NCBI GenBank assembly: GCA_000436115.1
Contig: FR894539.1
Coordinates: 1-14,686 of the forward strand
Reading direction: 5' to 3'
Source of the DNA: Firmicutes bacterium CAG:534
GTDB lineage: Bacteria > Bacillota > Clostridia > Lachnospirales > Lachnospiraceae
DNA: 14,686 nt
How positions within the stretch are numbered: position 1 is the first letter of the stretch; each line of letters begins with the position of its first letter. The notes under the pieces were generated by a model. It did not search any database. It saw only the letters and a list, made by a program, of their open reading frames with translations, and had not been told where the DNA came from. Of the stretch, positions 7,329-13,258 are shown one piece after another. The position numbers were made by a program, and so were the translations under genes.

Positions 7329-7349
7329 TAATCTCCATTCCGCAGACGC
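7329..7349 (-). repeat. imperfect direct repeat, upstream copy
   Basis: Partner of the 7232-7253 copy, lying between hairpin 4 and hairpin 5 of the recA leader. It carries GGAGATTA, a sequence that looks like a ribosome binding site, but no open reading frame of note follows it. Confidence 0.55.
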
Positions 7350-7452
7350 TTCGCGTCGCAAAATCACAGGCCGGATATTCGATCCGTTTCTGTGACCAGG
7401 GCTATTTTGTGGCGTCCGCGGCACAAAAAGCCGTGTAAAGGTCAACACGTCA

Positions 7453-7466
7453 AGAACATTTGTTCT
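7453..7466 (-). promoter_or_regulatory. LexA (SOS) box at the recA transcription start
   Basis: The minus strand reads AGAACAAATGTTCT, an exact GAAC-N4-GTTC palindrome as known for Gram-positive LexA/DinR. It begins 5 nt after the -10 box, covering the predicted +1, the classic position for repression of recA. Confidence 0.9.
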
Positions 7467-7471
7467 TAATC

Positions 7472-7500
7472 AGAATAAAACAAACGTTCGCTTTTGTCAA
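7472..7500 (-). promoter_or_regulatory. sigma-A promoter for recA-recX
   Basis: On the minus strand a perfect TTGACA (7495-7500), a 17-nt spacer and TATTCT (7472-7477). Transcription would start around 7465, giving a leader of about 235 nt before the recA ATG. Confidence 0.82.
7477..7490 (-). promoter_or_regulatory. second, degenerate LexA box in the recA promoter spacer
   Basis: The minus strand reads CGAACGTTTGTTTT. It has a perfect CGAAC left half and a GTTT right half in place of GTTC. It sits between the -35 and -10 boxes, 10 bp from the clear box (24 bp centre to centre), so two LexA dimers could bind side by side. Confidence 0.55.
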
Positions 7501-7729
7501 CCATCTCTTTGTTTCTTTTTATGTCCTGAATACAGAATACACCTTTCTGTGTCCAATAAAACTCCCTCAAAGGCATCTCCCCCTTCTTTTTTTCTTTTGC
7601 TTTGAACTTTTGGCGGAAAATGCCGGATTTGCAAAGCAGACTTTGTACAGCACAAGATGGGCTGTGAAATGATTTCTGTTATCAGGATAGCATAGCTTTC
7701 CGATTTGTGCAACCTGACTGTAAACAATC
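7501..7729. other. non-coding stretch upstream of the recA promoter
   Basis: About 230 bp with no convincing gene on either strand. The short open frames across it have no good ribosome site linked to a plausible product. It is rich in pyrimidine runs on the plus strand (for example around 7583-7603). I see no further promoter, repeat or structural RNA that I can support. Confidence 0.5.
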
Positions 7730-7761
7730 ATCGGATGCAGGGATTTTGTCCTGCATCCGAT
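7730..7761 (-). terminator. terminator of the yicC-to-membrane-protein operon
   Basis: Arms ATCGGATGCAGG (7730-7741) and its complement (7750-7761) form a 12-bp, GC-rich stem with an 8-nt loop. On the minus strand it is followed by GATTGTTTAC, a broken T-run. It begins 6 nt after the stop codon of the upstream gene. Confidence 0.7.
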
Positions 7762-7767
7762 CGTCAT

Positions 7768-8625
7768 TTAAAAGGTAGTGGCAAGATCCTCCTCATAATC
7801 AGGATAAGTCACCGTCACCCAGCCGTCAGGATAATTAAAGCCTACCTCAAGGCCAAGTGGGGTATAAAACAGGATCAGCGTGGATTCCTCGTTCATAAGG
7901 CTTGTGATGTCCTGGTCAGAATAATAATTCAGGCCGTAAATCTCCCCGTTCTGCTTTTCACAGCGTTCCCGGAAATCAATGGTAAACTCATCATCGATCT
8001 TCAGGATCTGGGTGTTGGTCATGGCCATACCGGTTTCCATATCGAAATTCAGGGAGATCAAACTGCTCTCATAAAAGGAATTGTCCAGATAACCGTCCTC
8101 CTCAAGCACAATGCTCAGGATTTCCTCGTCCATATAGGTAATGTAGCTCCTTACCTCCATCTGAAACTCATTTTCCTTGGAGAGTTTCCCTGCTGTCTGC
8201 TCAATATGCTCCCGTACCTTTTCCATTTCCTTTTTGATCAGTCCGTTGATCCGATCTTCCTTAACCTGATCCTCCATTACCACATAGGGACGCTCCGCAA
8301 TCATTTTTGCAATCCCCGTTTCCTCGGATTCCTCTATGACGTCCTTATCAACCTGGTAGGACAGATCCTCCTTAATGTCATCCTCAAACTCGTAATATTC
8401 TTCCGCAACGGTATCTGCTTTTTCCTCCGGATCCCAGTCCTCTTCCTGCTCCTCCAAAAGGCTTTCGTCATAGGAAATATCCTCTGTACTTTCCATAAAA
8501 GGAAGCACATAATGAGTGCCCAGATAATAAACCCCTGCTGCCAGGGAAAGAAAAGCGATAAACAGCGCTGCCAATCCTCCGATGATCAGTCCTGCTATTT
8601 TGCCGCCGCTCCACTTCTGATCCAT
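7768..8625 (-). CDS. membrane-anchored acidic protein, DUF3298-like C-terminus
   Basis: Function unknown. The 285-aa product has a short cytoplasmic tail (9 residues), one transmembrane helix (about 10-36) and an extremely acidic, repeat-free linker (about 45-104, mostly Glu and Asp). The extracytoplasmic domain starts with a charged helix (about 118-150) and continues in beta-like segments: YITYMDEEILSIVLEEDGY (161-179), SLISLNFDMETGMAMTNTQI (188-207) and a C-terminal strand pair around TPLGLEVGFNYPDGWVTVTY (255-274). The pattern 'YxTYxxxxILSIxLxxD...xLxxNFDxxTG' resembles DUF3298/RsiV-type ectodomains, which in RsiV sense lysozyme; this is a pattern match, not proof. There is no anti-sigma domain on the cytoplasmic side. 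The ATG has an AAAAGGAG site, 20 nt after the cinA stop, so the gene is the last of the operon. A longer open frame on the opposite strand is rejected as a shadow. Confidence 0.8.
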   Translation of the reverse strand: MDQKWSGGKIAGLIIGGLAALFIAFLSLAAGVYYLGTHYVLPFMESTEDISYDESLLEEQEEDWDPEEKADTVAEEYYEFEDDIKEDLSYQVDKDVIEESEETGIAKMIAERPYVVMEDQVKEDRINGLIKKEMEKVREHIEQTAGKLSKENEFQMEVRSYITYMDEEILSIVLEEDGYLDNSFYESSLISLNFDMETGMAMTNTQILKIDDEFTIDFRERCEKQNGEIYGLNYYSDQDITSLMNEESTLILFYTPLGLEVGFNYPDGWVTVTYPDYEEDLATTF

Positions 8626-8645
8626 ACTTCTCTCCTTTTGCCTGA

Positions 8646-9149
8646 TCAGCCCTGCTCCGTAAGCTGCGCAGTAAGCTGTAAAAGCGCTGCTTCTGCCGCC
8701 TGTTTTCTGATCTCATACCGCTCCCCCAGGAAGTGGTTTTCTGTAACTCTTATGTTTCCGCATAAATAAGTGCCAATATAAACAAGGCCTACCGGTTTTT
8801 GCGCAGTTCCCCCACCGGGCCCTGCAATTCCGGTCACTGCAATGGCCGCATCCGCACCTGCCGCACGGGCCGCCCCTTCTGCCATCTGAAATGCTACCTG
8901 CTGGCTTACCGCTCCATATTCCGAAAGGGCTTCCTGCTCCACCCCAAGAAGCCTGTGTTTGGCCTCATTGGAATAGGTCACATAGCTTTCCATCAGGATC
9001 TCCGAAACCCCGGGCACATTGACCAGCAGGGAAGCGATCATTCCCCCGGTACAGGATTCCGCACAGGTGATCTGAAGATCTTTTTCCAGCAGAAGCTTTA
9101 CAAGCCGGCTTTCCGGTGCCTCTTCTTTTTTTAATAATGCTTCTTCCAT
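8646..9149 (-). CDS. cinA: CinA-family protein, NMN amidohydrolase (PncC-type) domain only
   Basis: The 167-aa product is the stand-alone C-terminal CinA domain. In characterised members it deamidates nicotinamide mononucleotide to nicotinate mononucleotide in pyridine nucleotide salvage. Visible motifs are TCAESCTGG (28-36), VTYSNEAKHRLLGV (57-70), and AVTGIAGPGGGTAQKPVGLVY, which forms the active-site loop. The N-terminal molybdopterin-binding-like (COG1058) domain of full-length CinA is absent, and the start is firm because the ATG abuts the pgsA stop codon with no spacing (coupled translation). The ribosome site, AAGGAAAAGG, lies in the pgsA 3' end. Position between pgsA and recA matches the conserved pgsA-cinA-recA order of Firmicutes, here interrupted by the membrane-protein gene. 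Any role in competence is not implied. Confidence 0.9.
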   Translation of the reverse strand: MEEALLKKEEAPESRLVKLLLEKDLQITCAESCTGGMIASLLVNVPGVSEILMESYVTYSNEAKHRLLGVEQEALSEYGAVSQQVAFQMAEGAARAAGADAAIAVTGIAGPGGGTAQKPVGLVYIGTYLCGNIRVTENHFLGERYEIRKQAAEAALLQLTAQLTEQG

Positions 9150-9683
9150 TTATGCCTTTTCCTTCATAACATCCTTATTTTTGATGATGTAATCGATCAA
9201 GGATACCACGGTCAGGATCACTGCGATCCACAGGATGATCTGGGTAAACAGAGAAAGTGCTTCCACATCTGCAATCAAAAGGCAGACTGCAATCATCTGA
9301 AAGGTTGTTTTGAATTTCCCCCAGTAGCTTGCTGCGATCACAACCCCGTTATCAGCTGCCACCAGCCTAAAACCGCTGATAATAAATTCTCTTGCAATAA
9401 TGATGATCACCATATATGCCGGGATCTTCTGAAGCTCGATCAGGCAGATCAGTGCAGAACACACCAGCAGCTTATCTGCCAGCGGATCCATAAATTTGCC
9501 GAAATTGGTGACCAGATTATATTTTCTGGCGATTTTTCCATCTAACAGATCCGTAAGACTTGCGATCACAAAAATGCCAAGGGCGATCCACTTGTCATAG
9601 GGTGTTATGGGTACAAGCAGAAATAAAATAAAAAAAGGAATCAATATCACACGAAACATTGTCAGTTTATTTGGTAAATTCAT
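9150..9683 (-). CDS. pgsA: CDP-diacylglycerol-glycerol-3-phosphate 3-phosphatidyltransferase
   Basis: Membrane enzyme making phosphatidylglycerol phosphate from CDP-diacylglycerol and glycerol 3-phosphate, the committed step to phosphatidylglycerol and cardiolipin. The 177-aa protein has the complete CDP-alcohol phosphotransferase signature DGx2ARx8Gx3Dx3D: D48, G49, A52, R53, G62, D66 and D70, the aspartates holding the catalytic metals. About six hydrophobic helices are visible. The N-terminus MNLPNKLTMFR is typical of PgsA, which favours this call over other CDP-alcohol transferases. Its ATG shares the ATGA with the rimO stop (4-nt overlap), and its own stop touches the cinA ATG, so the three are translated as a coupled block. 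The ribosome site is AGGAGAAGA within rimO. Confidence 0.95.
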   Translation of the reverse strand: MNLPNKLTMFRVILIPFFILFLLVPITPYDKWIALGIFVIASLTDLLDGKIARKYNLVTNFGKFMDPLADKLLVCSALICLIELQKIPAYMVIIIIAREFIISGFRLVAADNGVVIAASYWGKFKTTFQMIAVCLLIADVEALSLFTQIILWIAVILTVVSLIDYIIKNKDVMKEKA

Positions 9684-11002
9684 CTTTCTTCTCCTATCAG
9701 ATCATATTCGTTGGAACCTGTGATCTCCACCTCAATAAAGTCTCCGCTCATCAGCTCTCTGTGTGTGCTGACAAAAAGGTAGCCGTCTACTCCGGGTGCA
9801 TCCTTATAGGTTCTGGTTACATAAACATCCTCATCTGCAATCTTGCCTTCCACCATGGCCTTTACGCGTCTGCCTACCATGTTCTCCGCTGCCTCAAAGG
9901 CAATTTCCTGCTGCAGCTCCATGATCTCATCCCGTCTGCGTTCCTTGATCTCTTCAGGCACCTGATCCGGCATGTCTGCGGCCGGCGTCCCCTCCTCGGC
10001 GGAATAGGTGAAAACTCCCAGCCTGTCAAATTCCATCTCATCCACCAGGGCCATGGTCGCCTCATGATCTTCCTCTGTTTCCCCGGGAAAACCTGTGATC
10101 AGCGTAGTTCTGATACAGATATCGGGAATTTTTTCCCGCAGCCTTTTGATCAGCTCACGGATCTGTGCCGTATCCGTTCTTCTTCCCATGCGCTTTAAGA
10201 TCCTGTCGCTTCCGCTTTGGATCGGGATATCCAGATAATTGCAGATCTTTTCCTCTCTGGCTATGACGTCGATCAGCTCCTGCGTGATCTCCTCAGGATA
10301 GCAGTACAAAACTCTGATAAAGGACAAGCCGTCGATCCTGCAAAGCTCCTGTAACAGCTTTGGCAGGCTTTTTTCCCCGTAAAGATCCCTTCCGTACAAA
10401 GTGGTTTCCTGCGCCACCAGGATCAGCTCCCTGACTCCCTGCTCGGCCAAATCCCTTGCTTCCGCAAGAAGCTGCTCCATGGGAACGCTTCTGTAATTTC
10501 CTCTTACCTTGGGGATGATGCAATAAGTACAGTGCTTGTCGCACCCCTCTGCAATTTTCAGATAATCATAATAACCGCCGGTAGTCAGAACACGCTTTTT
10601 CCCGCCCACGGGCTTTTTATCCAGATCCTCCAGATAATTTTCCGGCCGTCCCTCCAGTACCTTTTCCAGCGTTTCCACGATCTTCTCTGTAGCCGTGGTG
10701 CCGAGGATGGCATCCACCTCCGGGATTTCCTTCTGGATCTCGTCATGGTATCTCTGGGCCAGGCAGCCTGTTACGATCAGCGCCTTCAGCTGTCCGCTTA
10801 CCCTGCGTTTTCCCATCTCCAGGATGGTATTAATACTCTCTTCCTTGGCGTCACCGATAAAGCAGCAGGTATTGATGACCACTGCATCTGCCTGTTCTTC
10901 ATCATCTGTGATCTCATATCCCTTTTGCGTGAGCATACCGAGCATCACCTCGGAATCCACCAGGTTTTTATCACATCCAAGGGAAATAAACAGTAGCTTC
11001 AT
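9680..11002 (-). CDS. rimO: ribosomal protein S12 methylthiotransferase
   Basis: Radical-SAM methylthiotransferase that adds a methylthio group to the conserved aspartate of ribosomal protein S12. From the chosen start (440 aa) the N-terminal MTTase domain holds C10, C46 and C80 for the auxiliary iron-sulfur cluster. The radical-SAM domain has CDKHCTYC (C154, C158, C161), followed by PKVRGNYRS. The TIM-barrel segments include LDIPIQSGS and TTLITGFPGETEEDH, and a C-terminal TRAM domain covers about 375-440. The pattern SLGCDKNLVDSE at the start marks RimO rather than MiaB. An upstream in-frame ATG exists at 11035, but the ATG at 11002 has GGAGAGG at proper spacing and the expected N-terminus. 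It overlaps pgsA by 4 nt downstream, and a hairpin separates it from rpoZ upstream. Confidence 0.95.
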   Translation of the reverse strand: MKLLFISLGCDKNLVDSEVMLGMLTQKGYEITDDEEQADAVVINTCCFIGDAKEESINTILEMGKRRVSGQLKALIVTGCLAQRYHDEIQKEIPEVDAILGTTATEKIVETLEKVLEGRPENYLEDLDKKPVGGKKRVLTTGGYYDYLKIAEGCDKHCTYCIIPKVRGNYRSVPMEQLLAEARDLAEQGVRELILVAQETTLYGRDLYGEKSLPKLLQELCRIDGLSFIRVLYCYPEEITQELIDVIAREEKICNYLDIPIQSGSDRILKRMGRRTDTAQIRELIKRLREKIPDICIRTTLITGFPGETEEDHEATMALVDEMEFDRLGVFTYSAEEGTPAADMPDQVPEEIKERRRDEIMELQQEIAFEAAENMVGRRVKAMVEGKIADEDVYVTRTYKDAPGVDGYLFVSTHRELMSGDFIEVEITGSNEYDLIGEER

Positions 11003-11039
11003 AAACCTCTCCATTCCAAAGCATTCTAATAGCAAACAA

Positions 11040-11066
11040 ACGCTGCCACGTCCTGCGCAGCAGCGT
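11040..11066 (-). terminator. hairpin between rpoZ and rimO, possible leaky terminator
   Basis: ACGCTGC and GCAGCGT arms (11040-11046 with 11060-11066) form a 7-bp GC-rich stem with a 13-nt loop. On the minus strand it runs directly into TTGTTTGC. No good promoter fits between it and rimO, so it probably only reduces read-through into the downstream half of the operon. Confidence 0.55.
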
Positions 11067-11089
11067 CATGTCAGCCTTTGATGACTGTC

Positions 11090-11329
11090 TTATTCTTCCT
11101 CATCAGAAAGGATCTTGATCTTCCCCTGATTTAACTCCTCTACCGCAACGGAAAGAGGCTTTGTGGCATTCTTCGTGCTGACTAAAGGCTCCTCTCCGGC
11201 GATTAACTGTCTTGCCCTTTTGGAGGTTGCCATAACGATGGAATAACGGCTGTTGACCACAGGCGCTTCCCCCGGCTCTACCTCGCTGTTTACTACCTTC
11301 ATAAGATCAGTATAAGATGGATGTAACAT
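11090..11329 (-). CDS. rpoZ: DNA-directed RNA polymerase omega subunit
   Basis: Small subunit that helps assemble the beta-prime subunit of RNA polymerase. The 79-aa protein begins MLHPSYTDLM and contains the family core VNSRYSIVMATSKRARQLI (26-44), followed by the conserved stretch KPLSVAVEELNQGKI (57-71) and an acidic tail. An AAAGGAG ribosome site lies close to the ATG. It is 24 nt downstream of gmk, in the conserved yicC-remA-gmk-rpoZ order of Firmicutes. The length is normal for Firmicute omega. Confidence 0.95.
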   Translation of the reverse strand: MLHPSYTDLMKVVNSEVEPGEAPVVNSRYSIVMATSKRARQLIAGEEPLVSTKNATKPLSVAVEELNQGKIKILSDEEE

Positions 11330-11353
11330 TTTTTCTCCTTTCCCAAAGAGAGC

Positions 11354-11974
11354 CTACAGCTCCCTTAATTCCTTCCTCATATTTTGAATCATCTCTTCAT
11401 TTCGAAGAGGTGCATAATGGGCTGCCCTGATCAGTTCGTGCATCTGCTGTACACATTCCTCCAGTTTATCATTGATCACAAGGAAATCATACTGCTCGAT
11501 GCCTTCTGCTTCCTCCCCGGCCCTTTTCAGGCGTTTGGCAATCACCTCGGGACTTTCCGTCCCTCTTCCCTCTAACCTTTTGCGAAGCTCCGCTGCACTG
11601 GGCGGCATCACAAATAAAAGCAGTGCCGTGGGATATTTTCTTTTGATTTCAAGCGCTCCCTGGATCTCAATTTCCAGGATCACATCCTTGCCCTTTTCTA
11701 ACTGTTTCTCCACATAATCCCTGGGCGTTCCGTAATAGTTATCGCAATAGCAGGCGTGCTCGATAAGTCCGTTCTGGGCGATCTTCTCCTCAAATTCCTG
11801 CCTGCTCACAAAGAAATACTCTTTTCCCTCTTCCTCACCCGGTCTGGGCGATCTGGTGGTCATGGAAATGGAAAGGGCATAATCGTCATAGGTATGAACA
11901 AGCTGCTTCATCAGGGTTCCTTTTCCAGCTCCTGAAAAACCGGAAACCACGATTAAAATTCCTTTATGCTTCAT
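11354..11974 (-). CDS. gmk: guanylate kinase
   Basis: Phosphorylates GMP and dGMP to the diphosphates in purine nucleotide synthesis. From the ATG at 11974 it has 206 aa, the family's normal size. P-loop GFSGAGKGT is at 12-20. The GMP-binding region TTRSPRPGEEEGKEYFFV follows at about 39-56, and the IEIQGALEIK and lid (RLEGRGTES) segments are further on. The frame is open 22 codons upstream, but those lie inside remA. The ATG at 11974 has GGGAAG just before it and sits inside the last codons of remA (11-nt overlap), suggesting translational coupling. It is the third gene of the yicC operon. Confidence 0.96.
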   Translation of the reverse strand: MKHKGILIVVSGFSGAGKGTLMKQLVHTYDDYALSISMTTRSPRPGEEEGKEYFFVSRQEFEEKIAQNGLIEHACYCDNYYGTPRDYVEKQLEKGKDVILEIEIQGALEIKRKYPTALLLFVMPPSAAELRKRLEGRGTESPEVIAKRLKRAGEEAEGIEQYDFLVINDKLEECVQQMHELIRAAHYAPLRNEEMIQNMRKELREL

Positions 11975-12224
11975 CTTCTTCCCTGCTTTCCGCCTGTGCT
12001 CGCTGTGCAATGGTCTCCGGAAGGAGCGCCGAAAGCACAAGCTGGCTGTTTTCCATTACCAGCACGGCTTTTGTTTTTCTTCCCTGTGTTGCATCTATGG
12101 CTGTGCCCTCTTCCTTTGCCTTTTGGACAAGCCGTTTGACCGGTGCGGAATCAGGGCTTACAACTGCAATGATCTTACCTGCATTTACAATATTGCCAAA
12201 TCCAATATGAATCAGCTTATTCAC
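11964..12224 (-). CDS. remA: RemA family protein (DUF370), extracellular matrix regulator
   Basis: Small DNA-binding regulator; in Bacillus subtilis RemA activates biofilm matrix operons by binding repeated sites. From the GTG at 12224 it has 86 aa. It closely follows the family pattern: HIGFGNIV near the start, IAVVSPDSAPVKRLVQ, then DATQGRKTKAVLVM and LSALLPETIAQR. A TTG at 12251 gives nine extra residues, but it would overlap yicC and lacks a ribosome site. The GTG is preceded by GGAAAGG within the 19-nt gap after yicC and lines up with the known RemA N-terminus. The C-terminal acidic tail (ESREEDEA) overlaps the gmk start. The role in this organism is inferred only from the family. Confidence 0.9.
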   Translation of the reverse strand: MNKLIHIGFGNIVNAGKIIAVVSPDSAPVKRLVQKAKEEGTAIDATQGRKTKAVLVMENSQLVLSALLPETIAQRAQAESREEDEA

Positions 12225-12243
12225 AATAAAGCGCCTTTCCGGT

Positions 12244-13122
12244 TTATTCAATATTCTGGATCTGCTCTCTTACCTTTTCGATCTCTGTCTTTAATTCAAT
12301 GGCATGATTGGAAATTTCCAGGTCATTGGACTTGGATAAGATCGTGTTGGCTTCTCTGTTCATTTCCTGGGCAATGAAGTCCAGCTTCCGTCCAATGCTG
12401 CCTCCCTTTAACAGAGTGTCCTTGGTGGTCTCAATATGGCTGCGGAGCCTTACTAGCTCCTCATCCACACAGACGCGGTCAGCAAAGATCGTCACTTCCA
12501 TCAGAAGACGGTTCTCATCTACCTTGGCGTCCTCTAACAGTTCCTTTACCTTATCCTCAAGCTTCTGCTTGTACTCTGCAATGATCTGGGGAGAACGGGA
12601 AGTAATGAAATCTACATGGGTCAGCATGCCATCCAGCTTGCCTATCAGATCCTCCCTTAAATTTTCCCCTTCCTTGATCCTGGTATTGACAAAGCCCTCT
12701 GCAGCCCCTTTAATTGCCTTTGACAAAAGCTGCCAGAGCTTCTCCTCATCAATGGTCTGCTCTTCCATGGTAAGAACCTCAGGATACCTGGAAAGTGTGG
12801 ATACCCTCACATCATTATCCATCTGGAAGTCCTCTGCCATCTGGTTCAAATACCCCATATACTCTGCGGCAAGCTCCTTGTTATATTTCACGCACACATT
12901 GGTATCCGTGTAATCCTCATAGGCAATAAAAATATCTACCTTACCGCGCTGGATATAGTTCTTTAGTTCATTCCTGATCGCTGCCTCAAAAAAATTCAGC
13001 TTCTTGGGCATCTTGATAGCAACGTCCAGATATCTGTGATTGACAGATTTCATTTCCACAGTGATCTTGCGCTCTGCTTCCTGAACCTCGCATCTGCCAA
13101 ATCCCGTCATGCTTTTGATCAT
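12244..13122 (-). CDS. yicC: YicC/YloC family endoribonuclease
   Basis: Member of a family recently assigned endoribonuclease activity in E. coli (YicC); its targets here are unknown. From the ATG at 13122 the product has 292 aa, the normal length. It shows the N-terminal YicC domain beginning MIKSMTGFGRCE, with EMKSVNHRYLDVAIKMPK, and the C-terminal DUF1732 domain ending in GGSIGRKLDFIAQEMNREANTILSKSND...IELKTEIEKVREQIQNIE, the best-conserved segment of the family. The frame extends nine codons upstream, but GGGGG lies 8 nt before this ATG and the MI[KR]SMTGFGR start is invariant. It is the first gene of the operon, behind a near-consensus promoter. Confidence 0.94.
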   Translation of the reverse strand: MIKSMTGFGRCEVQEAERKITVEMKSVNHRYLDVAIKMPKKLNFFEAAIRNELKNYIQRGKVDIFIAYEDYTDTNVCVKYNKELAAEYMGYLNQMAEDFQMDNDVRVSTLSRYPEVLTMEEQTIDEEKLWQLLSKAIKGAAEGFVNTRIKEGENLREDLIGKLDGMLTHVDFITSRSPQIIAEYKQKLEDKVKELLEDAKVDENRLLMEVTIFADRVCVDEELVRLRSHIETTKDTLLKGGSIGRKLDFIAQEMNREANTILSKSNDLEISNHAIELKTEIEKVREQIQNIE

Positions 13123-13152
13123 GATAAACCCCCACTTTTGTGATTTCAATTT

Positions 13153-13181
13153 ATTATAGGCGAAAGAGCCCTAAACGTCAA
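13153..13181 (-). promoter_or_regulatory. sigma-A promoter of the yicC operon
   Basis: On the minus strand TTGACG (13176-13181), a 17-nt spacer and a perfect TATAAT (13153-13158). Transcription would start near 13146, about 24 nt before the yicC ATG. Its -35 box is 20 bp from that of the divergent rqcH promoter. Confidence 0.85.
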
Positions 13182-13201
13182 GAACTCTGGGAAAAAACAA
13201 G

Positions 13202-13230
13202 TTGTAGCCCTCTCCTCCATAGGCTATAAT
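13202..13230 (+). promoter_or_regulatory. sigma-A promoter of rqcH
   Basis: TTGTAG (13202-13207), a 17-nt spacer and a perfect TATAAT (13225-13230). The start would be near 13237, roughly 22 nt before the ATG, leaving room for the AAAGGAG ribosome site. Confidence 0.8.
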
Positions 13231-13258
13231 AGGAGGATATGAGAAAGGAGTTTCCATT

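Larger units (their letters stand above)
7232..7449 (-). other. structured recA leader: consecutive stem-loops
   Basis: Nearly the whole transcribed leader between the SOS promoter and recA can fold. In the order transcribed, the helices pair: (1) 7432-7436 with 7445-7449; (2) 7400-7411 with 7422-7432, one bulged A and an inner CG/CG; (3) 7364-7369 with 7390-7395 plus 7372-7376 with 7382-7386; (4) 7345-7349 with 7353-7357; (5) 7304-7313 with 7319-7328, 10 bp; (6) 7267-7278 with 7290-7302, 12 bp with one bulge; (7) 7245-7250 with 7258-7263. No T-run follows any of them, so they do not look like a simple attenuator. They could be a structured regulatory leader or an inserted REP/MITE-like repeat; I cannot tell which from one copy. 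Confidence 0.6.

Noticed and set aside
7497..7727. Possible small minus-strand gene of 76 codons upstream of the recA promoter
   Set aside because: No recognisable product, no good ribosome site at its start, and its 3' end runs up to the recA -35 box. It is better left as non-coding.
7705..8769. Plus-strand open frame of 354 codons, longer than the minus-strand gene it covers
   Set aside because: It is antisense to the acidic membrane-protein gene and to part of cinA. Its product is an unstructured Ile/Leu/His/Cys-rich sequence expected from reading an acidic gene backwards. The minus-strand gene has a strong ribosome site, a clear membrane helix and operon spacing.
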